From Atrina japonica (Eukaryota > Mollusca > Bivalvia > Pterioida > Pinnidae), in the NCBI GenBank assembly GCA_030159075.1, contig BROG01000348.1, positions 296,001 to 360,000 of the forward strand: DNA of 64,000 nucleotides, written 5' to 3'. Position 1 is the stretch's first letter. Each line of letters starts with the position of its first letter. The notes beneath the pieces are model-generated. The model was not told the DNA's origin, searched no databases, and saw nothing but the letters and a program-made list of their open reading frames with translations. A program made the translations under genes and the position numbers. This document shows, piece after piece, positions 41,747-52,727 of this stretch.

Positions 41747-42132
41747 TCATTCATAGATCATCATCATCATCATCATCATCTGCTTCATCGTCGTAGTCAT
41801 TATCATCACCACCATCATCCTCATTATCATCAGCGTCATCATAATATTAATCATTATTATTATGATTACAATAATTGTTATTTGTTGTAAACTTTGATCA
41901 TCATCACCTAAAGTGCTGAAAGTCATACATTATATGACTGTTTTATCCTTAAGGTATGTCATATGTGTTATGACATTTATTGCACAATGTGGCATAAACT
42001 AATATTGCAGTCAAGTTGAACGTCATGTTACATAGAGTTATTAAGTGCAATATTCTAAAAATGTTTGTTCTTTACATTTGAATTTTGAATAAAAAAAATG
42101 GGTCGGCCTGGCTCAGTCCGTAGCGCGCTCAA

Positions 42133-42137
<5 letters not shown>
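41747..42137. repeat. 391-bp flanking direct repeat, left copy
   Basis: It is identical base for base to 48500-48890 (constant offset of 6753, no indels, including an eight-unit ATC tract). It contains an ATC-rich stretch, AT-rich spacer and the first 39 bp of a tRNA-derived SINE head ('gggtcggcctggctcagtcc'). It ends exactly where the LINE poly-A (poly-T on plus) begins. It is the left copy of an exceptionally long target-site duplication. Confidence 0.93.

Positions 42138-42188
<51 letters not shown>
42138..42188 (-). repeat. Poly-A tail of the LINE (poly-T on plus strand)
   Basis: About 50 T on the plus strand immediately follow the target sequence 'caactctt'. Priming of reverse transcription from the terminal TT of the nicked plus strand would give this junction. 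Confidence 0.95.
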
Positions 42189-42192
<4 letters not shown>

Positions 42193-42502
42193 AATAATAT
42201 TTATTTTTGTAAGTACACAAATATACAGTAGGAACATACTCTTACTGTCGCGTATCATTCTAAAAAAGAAAAGAATGATTCACAATAATTTGTTAGTACA
42301 TGTATACTTATGATAAATCCTATCAAATATTAGTATAATGTACATGAACTCTGTTACTATTATTATCAAATAAACAGTAATGTTTAAATGTAATCTGAAT
42401 ATCCATCTAGATCTATTTTCCTGTACATTATTTATTTATCACAAGCAAAGTGTACCAACATATACTAACATATACCATATAAATGTGTATAATTTTTATA
42501 GA

Positions 42503-42509
42503 TAGAGAG

Positions 42510-42578
<69 letters not shown>
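42503..42578. repeat. (GA)n tract in the LINE 3'UTR
   Basis: About 75 bp of AG dinucleotides with one phase break, within the LINE 3' untranslated region. It lies in minus-strand LINE sense as CT. Confidence 0.95.
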
Positions 42579-42580
<2 letters not shown>

Positions 42581-44200
42581 AGAGTTACACTAATTATATA
42601 TTTGCGTAACACAAACTGTATCTGGTGTGTTTCAGAGTACATTTATGTTAAATTATCTTAAATATGTGGTTTGAATTATACCAGGGAACTTAGTGAGAAA
42701 AAAACAAAAATGAAAAGAAACAGTACACAAACATATTATGTTAGTATTTCTTTCCATTTTTCTCCATTTCACATTAAAATTTTTCATTTTCCCTCTTTTG
42801 AACAGATAAGGTGAGTGCTATTTTATATGCTAGTTTCAAATAATTTATCAAGGCACTGATATGTAGTGGTTTTTCATTACATTTAGATGTATATATATAT
42901 TTGTTTAACATTTAGAAGAATAAAGTAGTTAATATCAGAGTCTCTGATATCGTCATTCAGACCTAATATAAAAGAACTAGGGTTAAGGTTTAAAACTATT
43001 CCTTGTCGTCTAATTACTTGATGAAACTCATTTAATAATAATTGTGTTTTACTGCAAAACCAGAAAAAGATGTTCTATTGATTCTTCTTCAATTTTTGCA
43101 AAAGGAGCAGAGAGAGTTATCACTTATATTAATTTTTAGTAAGAAAGTATTAGTTGTTAGAATTCTATGGTTAATACGAAATTGTAACCATTGTAATTTA
43201 GTATTGGTTGTTAAGGTAAATGGATTACCGTAAATCTTCTGCCAAATATGTTCATCAAAATGTACGTTCAAATTGTTGTGCCATTTAACCTGAGATATAG
43301 GAATTTTGTTATTTTGAGTAAGCAGTCTGTACATGGGTTGTGTCCCTTTAGGTTTTGCTAGAAATATTCTGATATTAGGAGGGAAAAATTGGATAACAAG
43401 TTTTTATTATGTTGCAATTTCTTTTAATTTTATTTTTTTATTGTTTTTAAGGAGGAAAGAAGACCTTGATACTGTAAGAAAATTAATTTCAAGATTTGTT
43501 TGGTGTATAAATTGCTCGTACGATAAAAATTCTGCAGTATCGTTATGTACAAGATCTGACATGTAATAAATACCCTTTTTATACCAAAGTTCATAAAAAA
43601 TTGGTTTTTTTATTTATTGTTATTTTAGAGTTATGCCACAATGTATTTCAAAATTACTTGTGGTAGTATTAGTATAATTGTTTACAATGCTTCTCATTGC
43701 CATGAAGACATCTTTCCAAAAGGGGTTTGAGATACCACAACAAGTTTCAATAAAATTGTCTCCACAATTAGCTAATTTATGTAAATCAATTTGTGACTCT
43801 AATATTGTTTTCCATGTTTTGTTATTTTGATATAATCCTCCTAATCCAGGTTGATTTAAGTGCTGAGATGAAACTTTTTATATCTATCATTTTAAGACCA
43901 CCCTCCTTATATTGTTTAACTAAAATAACTCGTTTAATTTTATCACTTTTTACCGCCCCATATAAAAATTATAAAAAATATTATTGATCTCTCTTTTATG
44001 AATAAAATCATTTGGGTTTGGTGTATGGACATAAAAAGATGATTAAGTTGGGACGCTAATAAGGTTTTAACTACAGTTATTTTTCCAATAGGAGTCAAAA
44101 CCCTCCGTTTCCAATTGTTTAAAATATTTTTTTATCTTAACAAGTTTCTTGTCGTAGTTTAATTTTATAATTGTGTCAAGGTCAACATCATATTCAATAC

Positions 44201-45110
44201 CTAAATAGTTAAATCTTGTTTTCCCCCACTGTAAATGATAATTTTCACATAAAATGTCATTACTCTATATTTTTTGCTGCCAATCCATATTGTCTGTGTT
44301 TTAGTTAAGTTAATCTTAAGTCCAGATATGTTTGCGAAAAAATTAAGTTCTTCTATTGAGGCTTCTAAAGATTTTTTTTGGTTCCATCTAAAAACTAAAC
44401 AAGTGTCATCAGCATATTGTGATAATAATACCTCTTTATTTTTTATTTTAATGCCATGTATATTTTGGTTATTTCTAAGTCTTATTGCAAGTATTTCTGC
44501 ACATAAAATGAAACAGTAACATGATAATGGATCCCCCTGACGACAACCGCGTTTGATTTCAAAGGATGGTGACAAGTTCCCACCTTGATTAATAGAGGAT
44601 TTAATATTTTTTTGAAATGTTTTAACCCAATTTTTAATAGACATACCCAAAATTAAAAAAGAGATAACGTTTTATCTATAAAATTCCACGATACTGAGTC
44701 AAAAGCTTTTTCAAAATCTATTAGTAGTAGTAAACCAGGGATGTTGAAATCTTCTGTATATTGCATTATATCATATGTAACTCTAATATTTTCACCTATG
44801 AACCTACCAGCAAGAAATCCAGTTTGATCATTATGTATAAGTTTATCTAATACTGTCTTTATTCTGTTGGCAATAGTACCTGAAGCTATTTTATAAAACT
44901 TGTGTTCAGTAGTGTTTATGGGTCTCCAATTTTTTAAATATTGACGAGGTTTATCACCTTTTGGTTAGACATATAACAATTCCTTCTTTCTGGGTTACAG
45001 AGAGTTCACCCTTCATATATATCCAAAGTTAAGGGATCTAACAACAAAATGTCCTATCTCTTTCCAAAACATTTTCAGGAATTCAGGGGTAAAACCATCT
45101 GATCCAGGAC
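44201..45110 (-). other. Reverse transcriptase catalytic region of ORF2
   Basis: The longest intact frame (44201-44650) carries RQGDPLS, AEILA and QYADDTCLVF (catalytic Asp pair kept). The upstream frames hold NWRPIN, TGFLAGRF, NIRVTYDIMQY and DFEKAFDSVSWNFIDK. Catalytic residues are intact, so loss of function is by frameshift rather than by active-site change. Confidence 0.9.
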
Positions 45111-45839
45111 TTTTTATTATTTTTTCATATTTTGCAATGTTTTTGAAGCCTCTAAATAAGAGATTGGACCTTCTAGTGTACTGGATTCTCTATTACTTAA
45201 AGTTGGAACATTATATTCTTCACAATTAATAAAATTAATCAAATCAGGACATTGTGTTAATTCTAGATTTTCAGAATAAAGTTTCTGATAATATGATTGT
45301 ATTTCAGAAAGAATCTCTTCTTGATTACACGTGCTACCATTTTCTGTATCAAGTTTAGGTATTATTTTAGAAATAAAGTTTCTTTTTTTCAAGAGCACAA
45401 AAATATCTAGTTGGTCGCTCACCATTTTCAATCCAATTAATTTTTGATCTGATTAAGGAACCTTGTATTTTAGTTTTTCTAATTTGTTCCAGCTCATTTT
45501 TTTTATTATCTAGAAGTATTATATCGCCATTATTTTTTTCTAAATCCTGGATTTCATTTATAATATTTTTCTCTCTTAAATTTCTATTTTTTATAAGAAA
45601 ACTTGAAAAAGATATTGTTTTTCCACGTAATTCCATTAAAAGAATTTCTAGAAAAAAGTTGATCATCAATTGTAAACATAAGATCGTCATTTGATATGTT
45701 ATCAATATTTTCTAAATTGTATACTGGTAAGGCATATTGTTGTTTTATTTCCTTTATTTTAAGTTTAGTCATATTTAGATATTCTAAATTATAAAGTAAT
45801 GTATTGTTAAATTTTCCATAACCCTTTTCCCCCTCTTAA

Positions 45840-46574
45840 ATTCATTAAATTTTAGACCCTAGGACAATCATAGAATGATCCGATCTATAACTAGATTCTA
45901 TATCAGTAGTACTAACACTATTTAGTAAGTTTTCAGAAATGAGAAAGAAATCAAGTCGAGCTTGTTTTAAAGGGTTTTTTTTCCTCCATGTAAAACGTTT
46001 AGTATGCCTATGATTCTCTCTATATATATCCACTAAGCCCCACTCATCCATTATTTGTAAAATTTTATTTCTTGACAGTGGATTATTTACATGAAGATAA
46101 TTGTCATAGTCTACCTCAGGATTTAAAAACCCAAATTAAATTCACCACAAATTATTATTATATTATCATTTCCTAATAATTCAATATATTCCTTTATTTT
46201 CTCATAAAATATTACTTGGTCTGTATTAGGACCATATAAAGTGATTAGTGATATCTTTTTTGTGTCTATTTCAATGGTTTAAAGCTATAAAGTTACCATT
46301 ATCATCTGAAAAGAGAGTAATAATTTTATATTCAAAGTTGTTATTAAAAAGTATAGCCGTTCCTCTTGAGTTTGAGGTATAACTATTAAATATACATTCA
46401 AAGCCCCACTGACTGCGTACATACGCTTCCATTGATTTTGTAAAATGTGTGTCCTGAAGACAGTAAATACAATAAATTTTTGTTACGCAAGTACGAGAAA
46501 ACATCTTTTCTCTTCTCCAGATTACCAAGTCCCTGACAATTTACTGAGAGGATATTTATACTGTTATTCTCCAT
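45840..46574 (-). other. APE-type endonuclease domain region of ORF2
   Basis: The domain is split over three frames. The N-terminus (NILSVNCQGLGNLEKRKDV) lies in one frame at 46574-46510. The LQDTHFTK to DDNGNFIAL segment is shifted (46490-46280). The EWGLVDIYR to RSDHSM segment is open at 45845-46051. D replaces the usual E in the LQ[E/D]TH motif and E replaces D in the G[D/E]FN motif. The SDH catalytic triad end is kept. Confidence 0.85.
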
Positions 46575-46923
46575 TGTCCTGTGTTAACATAAACTACATG
46601 AAAAACAACATATAAATTTGGAACACACCAGGTTACAGGATTGTTAGATACAATAAGAGTATTTGTACAATGTACAAGCTTATAGTGAAGATAGAGATAG
46701 TTCATAGTAAGTAAAGAAATGAATAAAAAGAAATAAAGAGAACACATATTTACTAAATATGGGTGTATGCGGGAGGGGGGGGGAGTGGGGATACAGCAAG
46801 TTTTGGCTTTTTTACATATTAATTAAAAGATGCATTCATTTCATTGTATGTATAAAAAATCAGTTTCAAATGAACATCAATTATGTGTATAATTCTATGT
46901 ATCTTTTAACTGTAGTTTCAAAC

Positions 46924-46958
<35 letters not shown>

Positions 46959-47467
46959 GAATGATTGGGCATAACATGGAATTTGGAAATATATTTTATT
47001 TCGGTCCCTATAAGAAGATACATACATGTAGTTATTTTTCAGAGTTATCTCCCATTTCCCTCAAGTTGTGGCCAGAGAGTTGGTTAGAATGGACCCAACT
47101 GGGCAAACTCCTGTTATGGGTAACATATGTTCTATCATGACTAGATTAGTTGCTAGTAGACACATCTTTTCACAACACACACTCCCTCCCTCACGTTACA
47201 AACAATCATTACATACTGGCATGTAATATACTCTAGCATTTAGACATGCTTGCTTACAAACTACAGTTTCAACGTGATAGAAAATATAATAACAAATGTA
47301 TCGGACCATAAAAAGCATTGAACAGATGTGGGTGGGAGAAAGATAACAAACAGCTATTATACAATTTTCATATATAAATTTACATGTATATACAAATTTG
47401 TTTTAATCATTGGTCACTGACATATCAAAGTTCAAACTTCATGTTTGTTTTTACAACAGTTTGTAAG
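46575..47467 (-). other. Long inter-ORF region of the LINE
   Basis: About 893 bp separates the ORF1 stop from the ORF2 start, far longer than the short spacers usual in mammalian L1. It contains a plus-strand A run of about 30 (46927-46956) and a G-rich tract (46768-46792). No open frame links the ORFs. It may hold an internal promoter, an IRES-like element or a nested insertion. I cannot decide from sequence alone. Confidence 0.6.
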
Positions 47468-48507
47468 TCAATTGTGCTCCCTCATACCTTTTCCAGCTAA
47501 TTTCTCTGCAATATTGTCAAAAATGTCAAATTTGAATCTTTTTCCTTCAGGGGCCTAGCCTGTTCTCATATACATAATTCAGTTGATCTAAATGTACAGA
47601 CGAAATCCTATTTGCACAGATAGCTTTGTATGTTTTACTTTTCACTTTTTCATTGTTATATTGTCAAACAAGTCAAATCTCAGTCTTTTTCCACCGTCAT
47701 TCTTAGCATACACGTTACAGTTATAGAACCACACATTCTCATACTTTTGTGAATTTCTCAGTCTCATCATTAAAACCCAAATTTCTTTGTGTGATATCAT
47801 CATGGAATCTGATATCCTTAGGTAAACCTTTCTTTGCTCTCATTACTCTTACCTTTTACCTCAGTGTTTCTAAATTTCGCAATTATTGGCCTGATGTTAC
47901 CCTCTTTTCCAGGAATTCTATGAATAGCCTGCACATCTTCTGGTTGTATGTCAACATTTAATTTGTCTCTCACTATATTTACAAAATTCCTCTCTCAGAA
48001 TTTCATTTTTATTCTCTGGAAAATTAAGTATTCGAATGTTATGCTTTCTGGAATACTGTTTCATTATAGTTTCCAAGTTTCAAAGCCTCTTTGGACCTGT
48101 TTTCAGAATCCGTAATTTTTTTCTTCCAGCATGACAATAGACTTGTCTTTGTCTCTCATTCTTTCCTTTAGCATTTCATTTTCCATGAACAAAAGAATCA
48201 ATTTGGTCCTGCATTTTCCCTGTTTTGGATCTGAGTTTTTCTTCAAATTCCTCCACCATTGTTTTTTTAAATTGCTCCAGTAATTGGCCAACTACTTCAG
48301 ATATTATGGACTTTAAATCTTTTTGTTTCACAAGGGATTGTAATGGCCACATCAAAGTCTGTTTTGTTGATATTTTCCTTCAGGGTATCTTTGATTTCAG
48401 TCAATTCACTATGTACCTTTTAACATATCAATGCCTTCAATACTTTCCCCTTCTACATCTGAATAATTACGTTTGCTCTGCTTAGATGGTTTCTCTGAAT
48501 CATTCAT
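47468..48507 (-). pseudogene. LINE ORF1-like RNA-binding protein, broken
   Basis: The first ATG at 48507 starts MNDSEKPSKQSKRNYSDVEG, followed by a Lys/Glu-rich, coiled-coil-like middle (MLKERMRDKDKSIVMLEEKN near 48150-48205). Then come an RRM-like NIRILNFPENKNEILREEF block (near 48000) and a C-terminal domain with two related segments, GGKRLRFDLFDNI (near 47685) and GKRFKFDIFDNIAEKLAGKG (near 47525). The stop TGA is at 47468-47470. Layout matches L1-group ORF1p (coiled coil, RRM, C-terminal domain), which coats LINE RNA. The frame is interrupted many times. The initiating ATG lies in the 8-bp overlap with the flanking direct repeat. Confidence 0.7.
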
Positions 48508-48890
48508 AGATCATCATCATCATCATCATCATCTGCTTCATCGTCGTAGTCATTATCATCACCACCATCATCCTCATTATCATCAGCGTCATCATAATAT
48601 TAATCATTATTATTATGATTACAATAATTGTTATTTGTTGTAAACTTTGATCATCATCACCTAAAGTGCTGAAAGTCATACATTATATGACTGTTTTATC
48701 CTTAAGGTATGTCATATGTGTTATGACATTTATTGCACAATGTGGCATAAACTAATATTGCAGTCAAGTTGAACGTCATGTTACATAGAGTTATTAAGTG
48801 CAATATTCTAAAAATGTTTGTTCTTTACATTTGAATTTTGAATAAAAAAAATGGGTCGGCCTGGCTCAGTCCGTAGCGCGCTCAACTCTT
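48500..48890. repeat. 391-bp flanking direct repeat, right copy
   Basis: Perfect copy of 41747-42137. Its right end continues into the remainder of the tRNA-derived SINE, so the original uninterrupted target is the sequence at 48508-49120. The left end shares 'tcattcat' with the LINE 5' end, so the exact junction is ambiguous by up to 8 bp. Confidence 0.93.
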
Positions 48891-49122
48891 GATCGTGAGG
48901 TCGTGAGTTCGAGTCCAGCCGGAGGCATGTTGGTTTCCTGTCCTTCGGATGAGACAGTAAAAACCGAGGTCCCGTGTCACAGTAGGTACCGGCACGTTAA
49001 AGAACCCTCACTGCTTAATGGCTATAGGTGTCGAGCATAGGCCAAAATTTGAAGCCCTTCGCCGGCATATGGTAACGTCTCCATATGAGTGGGACGTTAA
49101 ATAACAATAAACAAACAAATAA
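48853..49122 (+). mobile_element. tRNA-derived SINE (family 2), most complete copy
   Basis: The tRNA-like head has box A 'tggctcagtccg' (48862-48873) and box B 'agttcgagtcc' (48906-48916), the internal RNA polymerase III promoter. The body has 'ggcacgttaaagaaccctca' and 'ctgc', 'aggccaaaatttgaagccct' and the end 'atgagtgggacgttaaataa' with a short 'caataaacaaacaaataa' tail. It was the target of the LINE insertion. Its head is repeated at 42099-42137. A possible own duplication 'ttgaata' flanks it (48838 and 49125). Confidence 0.85.
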
Positions 49123-49137
49123 AATTGAATAATATTT

Positions 49138-49262
49138 TACTCGACACTCAACAATTTTTTCAGTTATATGGTGGCGGCCAATTTTTATTGATGGGGAGGG
49201 AAAATGGATACAATGTACCCAATAAGAGACCACCGGTCTTCCGTAAGTAAACTAGCTATAGT
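49138..49262 (-). mobile_element. 3' fragment of family 1 SINE
   Basis: It carries 'cactcaacaattttttcagt', 'tatatggtggcggccaattt' and 'gagaccaccggtcttccgta'. It lacks the tRNA-like head, and lies directly beside the family 2 SINE in opposite orientation. Confidence 0.75.
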
Positions 49263-49894
49263 TTACAAATTTTGCGATTAAATTGTTCGCCGTAAACAAC
49301 GTCGACCACAGCTGCCATACCTAGTTTGCTGTTGTGTCGTGCTTTGTTAAAAGCTAAAAGGCAAAAAACATGCAAACCCTTCCTATTCGTGTCTTAATAA
49401 TAACAAAATTCATATTGATATATTATTTATCTTATGTAATTGATTAGAATCAAATGATATGAATTTCCGTGTAACTGGGATCGACACAACCATCATAAAT
49501 CAGGAAAAACAAGACATATCTATGTTTCCTCTGAAGACATTTGATATGATTAGTAGTTTATGTATGAAAGGTTCACAAAGCAAATATTAACTCATCAGTC
49601 GCAATGAACCCCCTTGCGTGAAAAAGAATTAAATTTGCTGAAGAATTGATTGCGTAATAACAATTCTTCGGAGACAAACTCAATATAAACATACATATAA
49701 ACTACTTTAAGGCGAGTAGTTCGACCAAAATGATGTAAATTGGGTATTAATGCAAATAGCCAGGACAAGGGGTTCTCAAGTGCATCAAATATTATATTAG
49801 TTTTGTTTCATGGGCGATCTTAAATAAGATGAAAAATTTTGTTCTTATCTGTACAGCAAGTTAATCTAGTGCAAATATTAGTATATAACAACAT
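49263..49894. other. Non-coding stretch
   Basis: I see no supported feature. Confidence 0.4.
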
Positions 49895-49895
49895 C

Positions 49896-49948
<53 letters not shown>

Positions 49949-49972
49949 GAATAAGAATAAGATAATAATAAG

Positions 49973-50010
<38 letters not shown>

Positions 50011-50115
50011 CCATTGTGGTAATTATGACGAGTAGAAGATGAAAAAGAAGGAGAAGAAGAAAAAGAAGAAGAAGAAGAAGAAGAGAGGAGGAGGAAGAAG
50101 GAAGAATAAAGAAAT
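49895..50115. repeat. (AAT)n followed by GAA-rich purine tract
   Basis: About 115 bp of AAT with 'aagaat' interruptions, then a purine-only GAA/GGA stretch at about 50040-50110. The purine tract could form triplex-type structures. Confidence 0.95.
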
Positions 50116-50641
50116 TGAAGCTAATTATTTACTTATTATCATTATTTTTTATCAATCACATGATTAGTCTATCAAGAAGCTTGAGTATCCAGGGGATAGC
50201 CGACGATCTGCAACGTTGGATATCTCCTGATATTCAGAAAAACTGTCTGTTACCCCATAGATAACAGCATGTTATCTCATAGATACCTCAGCTATATGTA
50301 CATGGGGTTTAGTTAAAATTGCGTGCCATATACTGATCTCGAATGGTACTTACATAAAAAACAAGACTGAATTTGTCAACCAATGTGATCACATTTTGCC
50401 TTACCCAAAAGCAATAGATTTTATGGTCTTTTGTCGTAATTTGTTTTAGTTAATATTGAATTTAAAATCAATCATTCTATGTCAAATTTGGATTCTAAAT
50501 CATGCAATCCTGAATTCAAATCGTTGACTTTACCATTCTCTGAAATTTGTTGAGTTCAAATGAGGATATAGGGGTCAACGAGTTAAAGATATGGTGACAA
50601 CTAGATGAAAGCAGTAACACAAAAGACAAGAGTTCTGCACT
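50116..50641. other. Non-coding stretch
   Basis: I see no supported feature. Confidence 0.4.
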
Positions 50642-50822
50642 ATACAGACAAACCTTGTCTAAGGGCCACCTTGCTTAGGGGACCACCTAACATTTCAGAC
50701 TACAGATTTTCAGTATTTTGATAAATATCTCATAAGTAGAGAAACGTCATTTAAGAGACCGCCTCACTTATCAGTCAACTTTGAGTCAATTGAGTGGTCT
50801 TAAAAGCGATGTTACACTGTAT
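50642..50822. mobile_element. MITE-like palindromic repeat, divergent relative
   Basis: The left end 'tacagacaaaccttgtctaa' plus 'gggccacc' mirrors the right end 'gagtggtcttaaaagcgatg' plus 'ttacactgta'. It matches the style of the elements at 24296 and 62148 ('gtggcc/gtggtc' plus 'gtttgactgta'). Interior non-coding. Confidence 0.5.
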
Positions 50823-51744
50823 TTCAATGACAATGAGAAACTATCTATATCAGCTTTTGGTCAGACAACTACTTGATTTAATGCTTTTTTGTGGCTTACA
50901 CAAAATGCTAAGCAAATTGTGGTACAGCGGTAGTCGCAACACGTACTTTTGTATAAGCGTCCACAAATCGCCACGAGGACTTAATTGATGTCATAGATAT
51001 ATAAGTGTAAACATGTGTCTACCTTAAAAGTTCAATACGTACTTTCATATTGGCATCAATTCAATTTAGAATTAATCTTCATCTGAATAGATTTAACATA
51101 GGTTTTTTCCTTACAGCATGTCAGATGTAGTACACGTGGCTTAATATTCCCACGGGTGGATCTAGAGAGAAAATATAAAAACATTGCTATTTACCGGAGG
51201 AGGCCTCGTTGTAGATTTGATCTATGTGTGTCGGTATTTCTGGCTGATTATTGATTTGTGATTATCCTTACATGTGGTCTCTTAGGGACCCAAAAAGTCA
51301 ATTAGGCAGAAGAAAGATCCACTGCGTCACACTCTAGTCGACTGATAGGAATTATGATACCTTACTTTACAACGTTGTGGCGTAATATCGTGATAAAAAG
51401 CTCGGCAGCTGGGTGTCTTCTTTATAAAGAATTTTACGAAAAAAGCTTCAAATTATCAATATATCGGGAAACTGTTAATTCTATATGTACATTGTCATGT
51501 CAAATTTGATTTCTGTTTGCATAAAGACCGCCGTATGTGATGGATGATTTATAAAACTTTGCCTGCCCACACGCACGTAAAGCAAATAGTAAGTGTCCGG
51601 GATTGATGGATTTTTATTTTATGTTTTTTAATTTAAAACTTTCATAATAAAATATTATACATATGTATAAGATTTATACATTTAGACATTACAAGCGATA
51701 AAACGATAAGAGCTTACTGATATTGTTATTTTTACATGTATATA
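50823..51744. other. Non-coding stretch
   Basis: I see no supported feature. Confidence 0.4.
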
Positions 51745-51747
51745 AAA

Positions 51748-51882
51748 ATAGCAGATACCAAAGTATAAATTAGAATGTTAAGGAGAAGACAATATACAAA
51801 TCTGTTGAACATTAAACAAACACTGACCTGTGAAAATACAGAGGTGGGATCAGGTGTCATGGAGGAGTAAGCATCCTCTATC
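51748..51882 (-). mobile_element. Fragment of dispersed RT-tail repeat
   Basis: In reverse it has 'agcagataccaaagtataaa' (the 3' terminal block of the family), then 'gtgaaaatacagaggtggga' and 'tcaggtgtcatggaggagta' plus 'agcatcc'. The 5' part is absent. Confidence 0.75.
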
Positions 51883-52618
51883 ATTCTTGTGTTTATGCTG
51901 AAAGTTTATTTTTGGTTGAACAAGTCCTAGACGGATGACATTGAGATAATATGTTTAAATGATAAACAATACTGTTACATCTCATAAGTAAAAGAGCATA
52001 TGTTTTACAGTAAATGTTGAAATTGACATGGAAAAAATCATAAATAGTAACTATCCCATACAAATGGCAGAATCAAATTTTTATACGCAATTTTAGCAGA
52101 TTTAACATGCCAATTTCAGCTGCATTTCGTATTTATATAAGATACGAGTTGTGGAAATATCTTCACATTTATTCGCTTTTAAATCATGTCCGACATTGGA
52201 CACCTGTTTATCAATTAAAAACCTGACAGGCAGTTCACCTAAGTGCGTGGACTAGAAATATCTTTCAAACTGGAACATTCAGAAGGTATTCAGGTATTCT
52301 TAATAGTGTTGAAATGAAGCCTGAAGTAGCTTCTATAAGATGTGTGTACACAAATTACTAACAATTACACAGATGTTATATAGGCTTCAGCATCATGCTG
52401 CGATACCAAAAATATCAGAAATAGATTAATTTCTGACAGGTAGCCAATCAATTACCAGAGAGAGAGAGGTTCATCATAATTGTGATTCCACGCTTGATTT
52501 AATTTTCCAACACTAAATAGTGTAATATTACATACATCAGTAATGCAATTTTTCTTGGGGGCAAAATGAAAGAAAACCAACTATACAAGAGATTAAAATA
52601 GTACACACACACACACAC
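51883..52618. other. Non-coding stretch
   Basis: I see no supported feature. Confidence 0.4.
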
Positions 52619-52623
52619 TATAT

Positions 52624-52692
<69 letters not shown>
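52619..52692. repeat. (AT)n microsatellite, left of hairpin
   Basis: About 74 bp of AT preceded by a short (CA)n. Confidence 0.97.
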
Positions 52693-52697
<5 letters not shown>

Positions 52698-52727
52698 TGA
52701 TTCACACAAGTACTTAGTTAAATAAAA

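Larger units (their letters stand above)
42774..46574 (-). pseudogene. LINE ORF2: endonuclease and reverse transcriptase
   Basis: ORF2 would make a cytoplasmic/nuclear enzyme that nicks target DNA and copies LINE RNA. The start ATG at 46574 gives MENNSINILSVNCQGLG, a typical APE-endonuclease opening. Then follow LQDTH (near 46455), GEFN (near 46145), LDFF and RSDHSM (near 45875), a linker, the RT motifs SPGSDGFTPEFLK, TGFLAGRF, LIDFEKAFDSVSW and CRQGDPLS, the catalytic YADD at 44405-44416, and a C-terminal LQWLQFRI.HRIL / LCSFC zinc-knuckle-like region (about 43100-43200). The stop TAA is at 42774-42776. Span is about 1267 codons, normal for the group. The frame is broken at several points, for example an extra C near 46277 and indels in T and G runs near 44652-44662. 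Confidence 0.9.
42138..48499 (-). mobile_element. L1/Tx1-type non-LTR retrotransposon, near full length
   Basis: Element of about 6.36 kb in minus orientation. Order from its 5' end (right): ORF1 (about 48.5-47.47 kb), an unusually long inter-ORF spacer (about 893 bp), ORF2 with APE endonuclease and reverse transcriptase (46574-42774), a 3'UTR of about 635 bp with a (GA)n tract, and a poly-A tail of about 50 bases. It is bounded by identical 391-bp direct repeats, which marks it as a recent insertion. ORF2 is nonetheless interrupted by several single-base shifts. Typical L1-group layout. Class assigned from endonuclease and RT motifs recognised by eye. Confidence 0.93.

Noticed and set aside
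41755..41860. CRISPR-like or coding meaning of the ATC repeats at 41.76 and 48.51 kb
   Set aside because: It is a plain trinucleotide tract, present twice only because it lies inside the 391-bp duplicated target.
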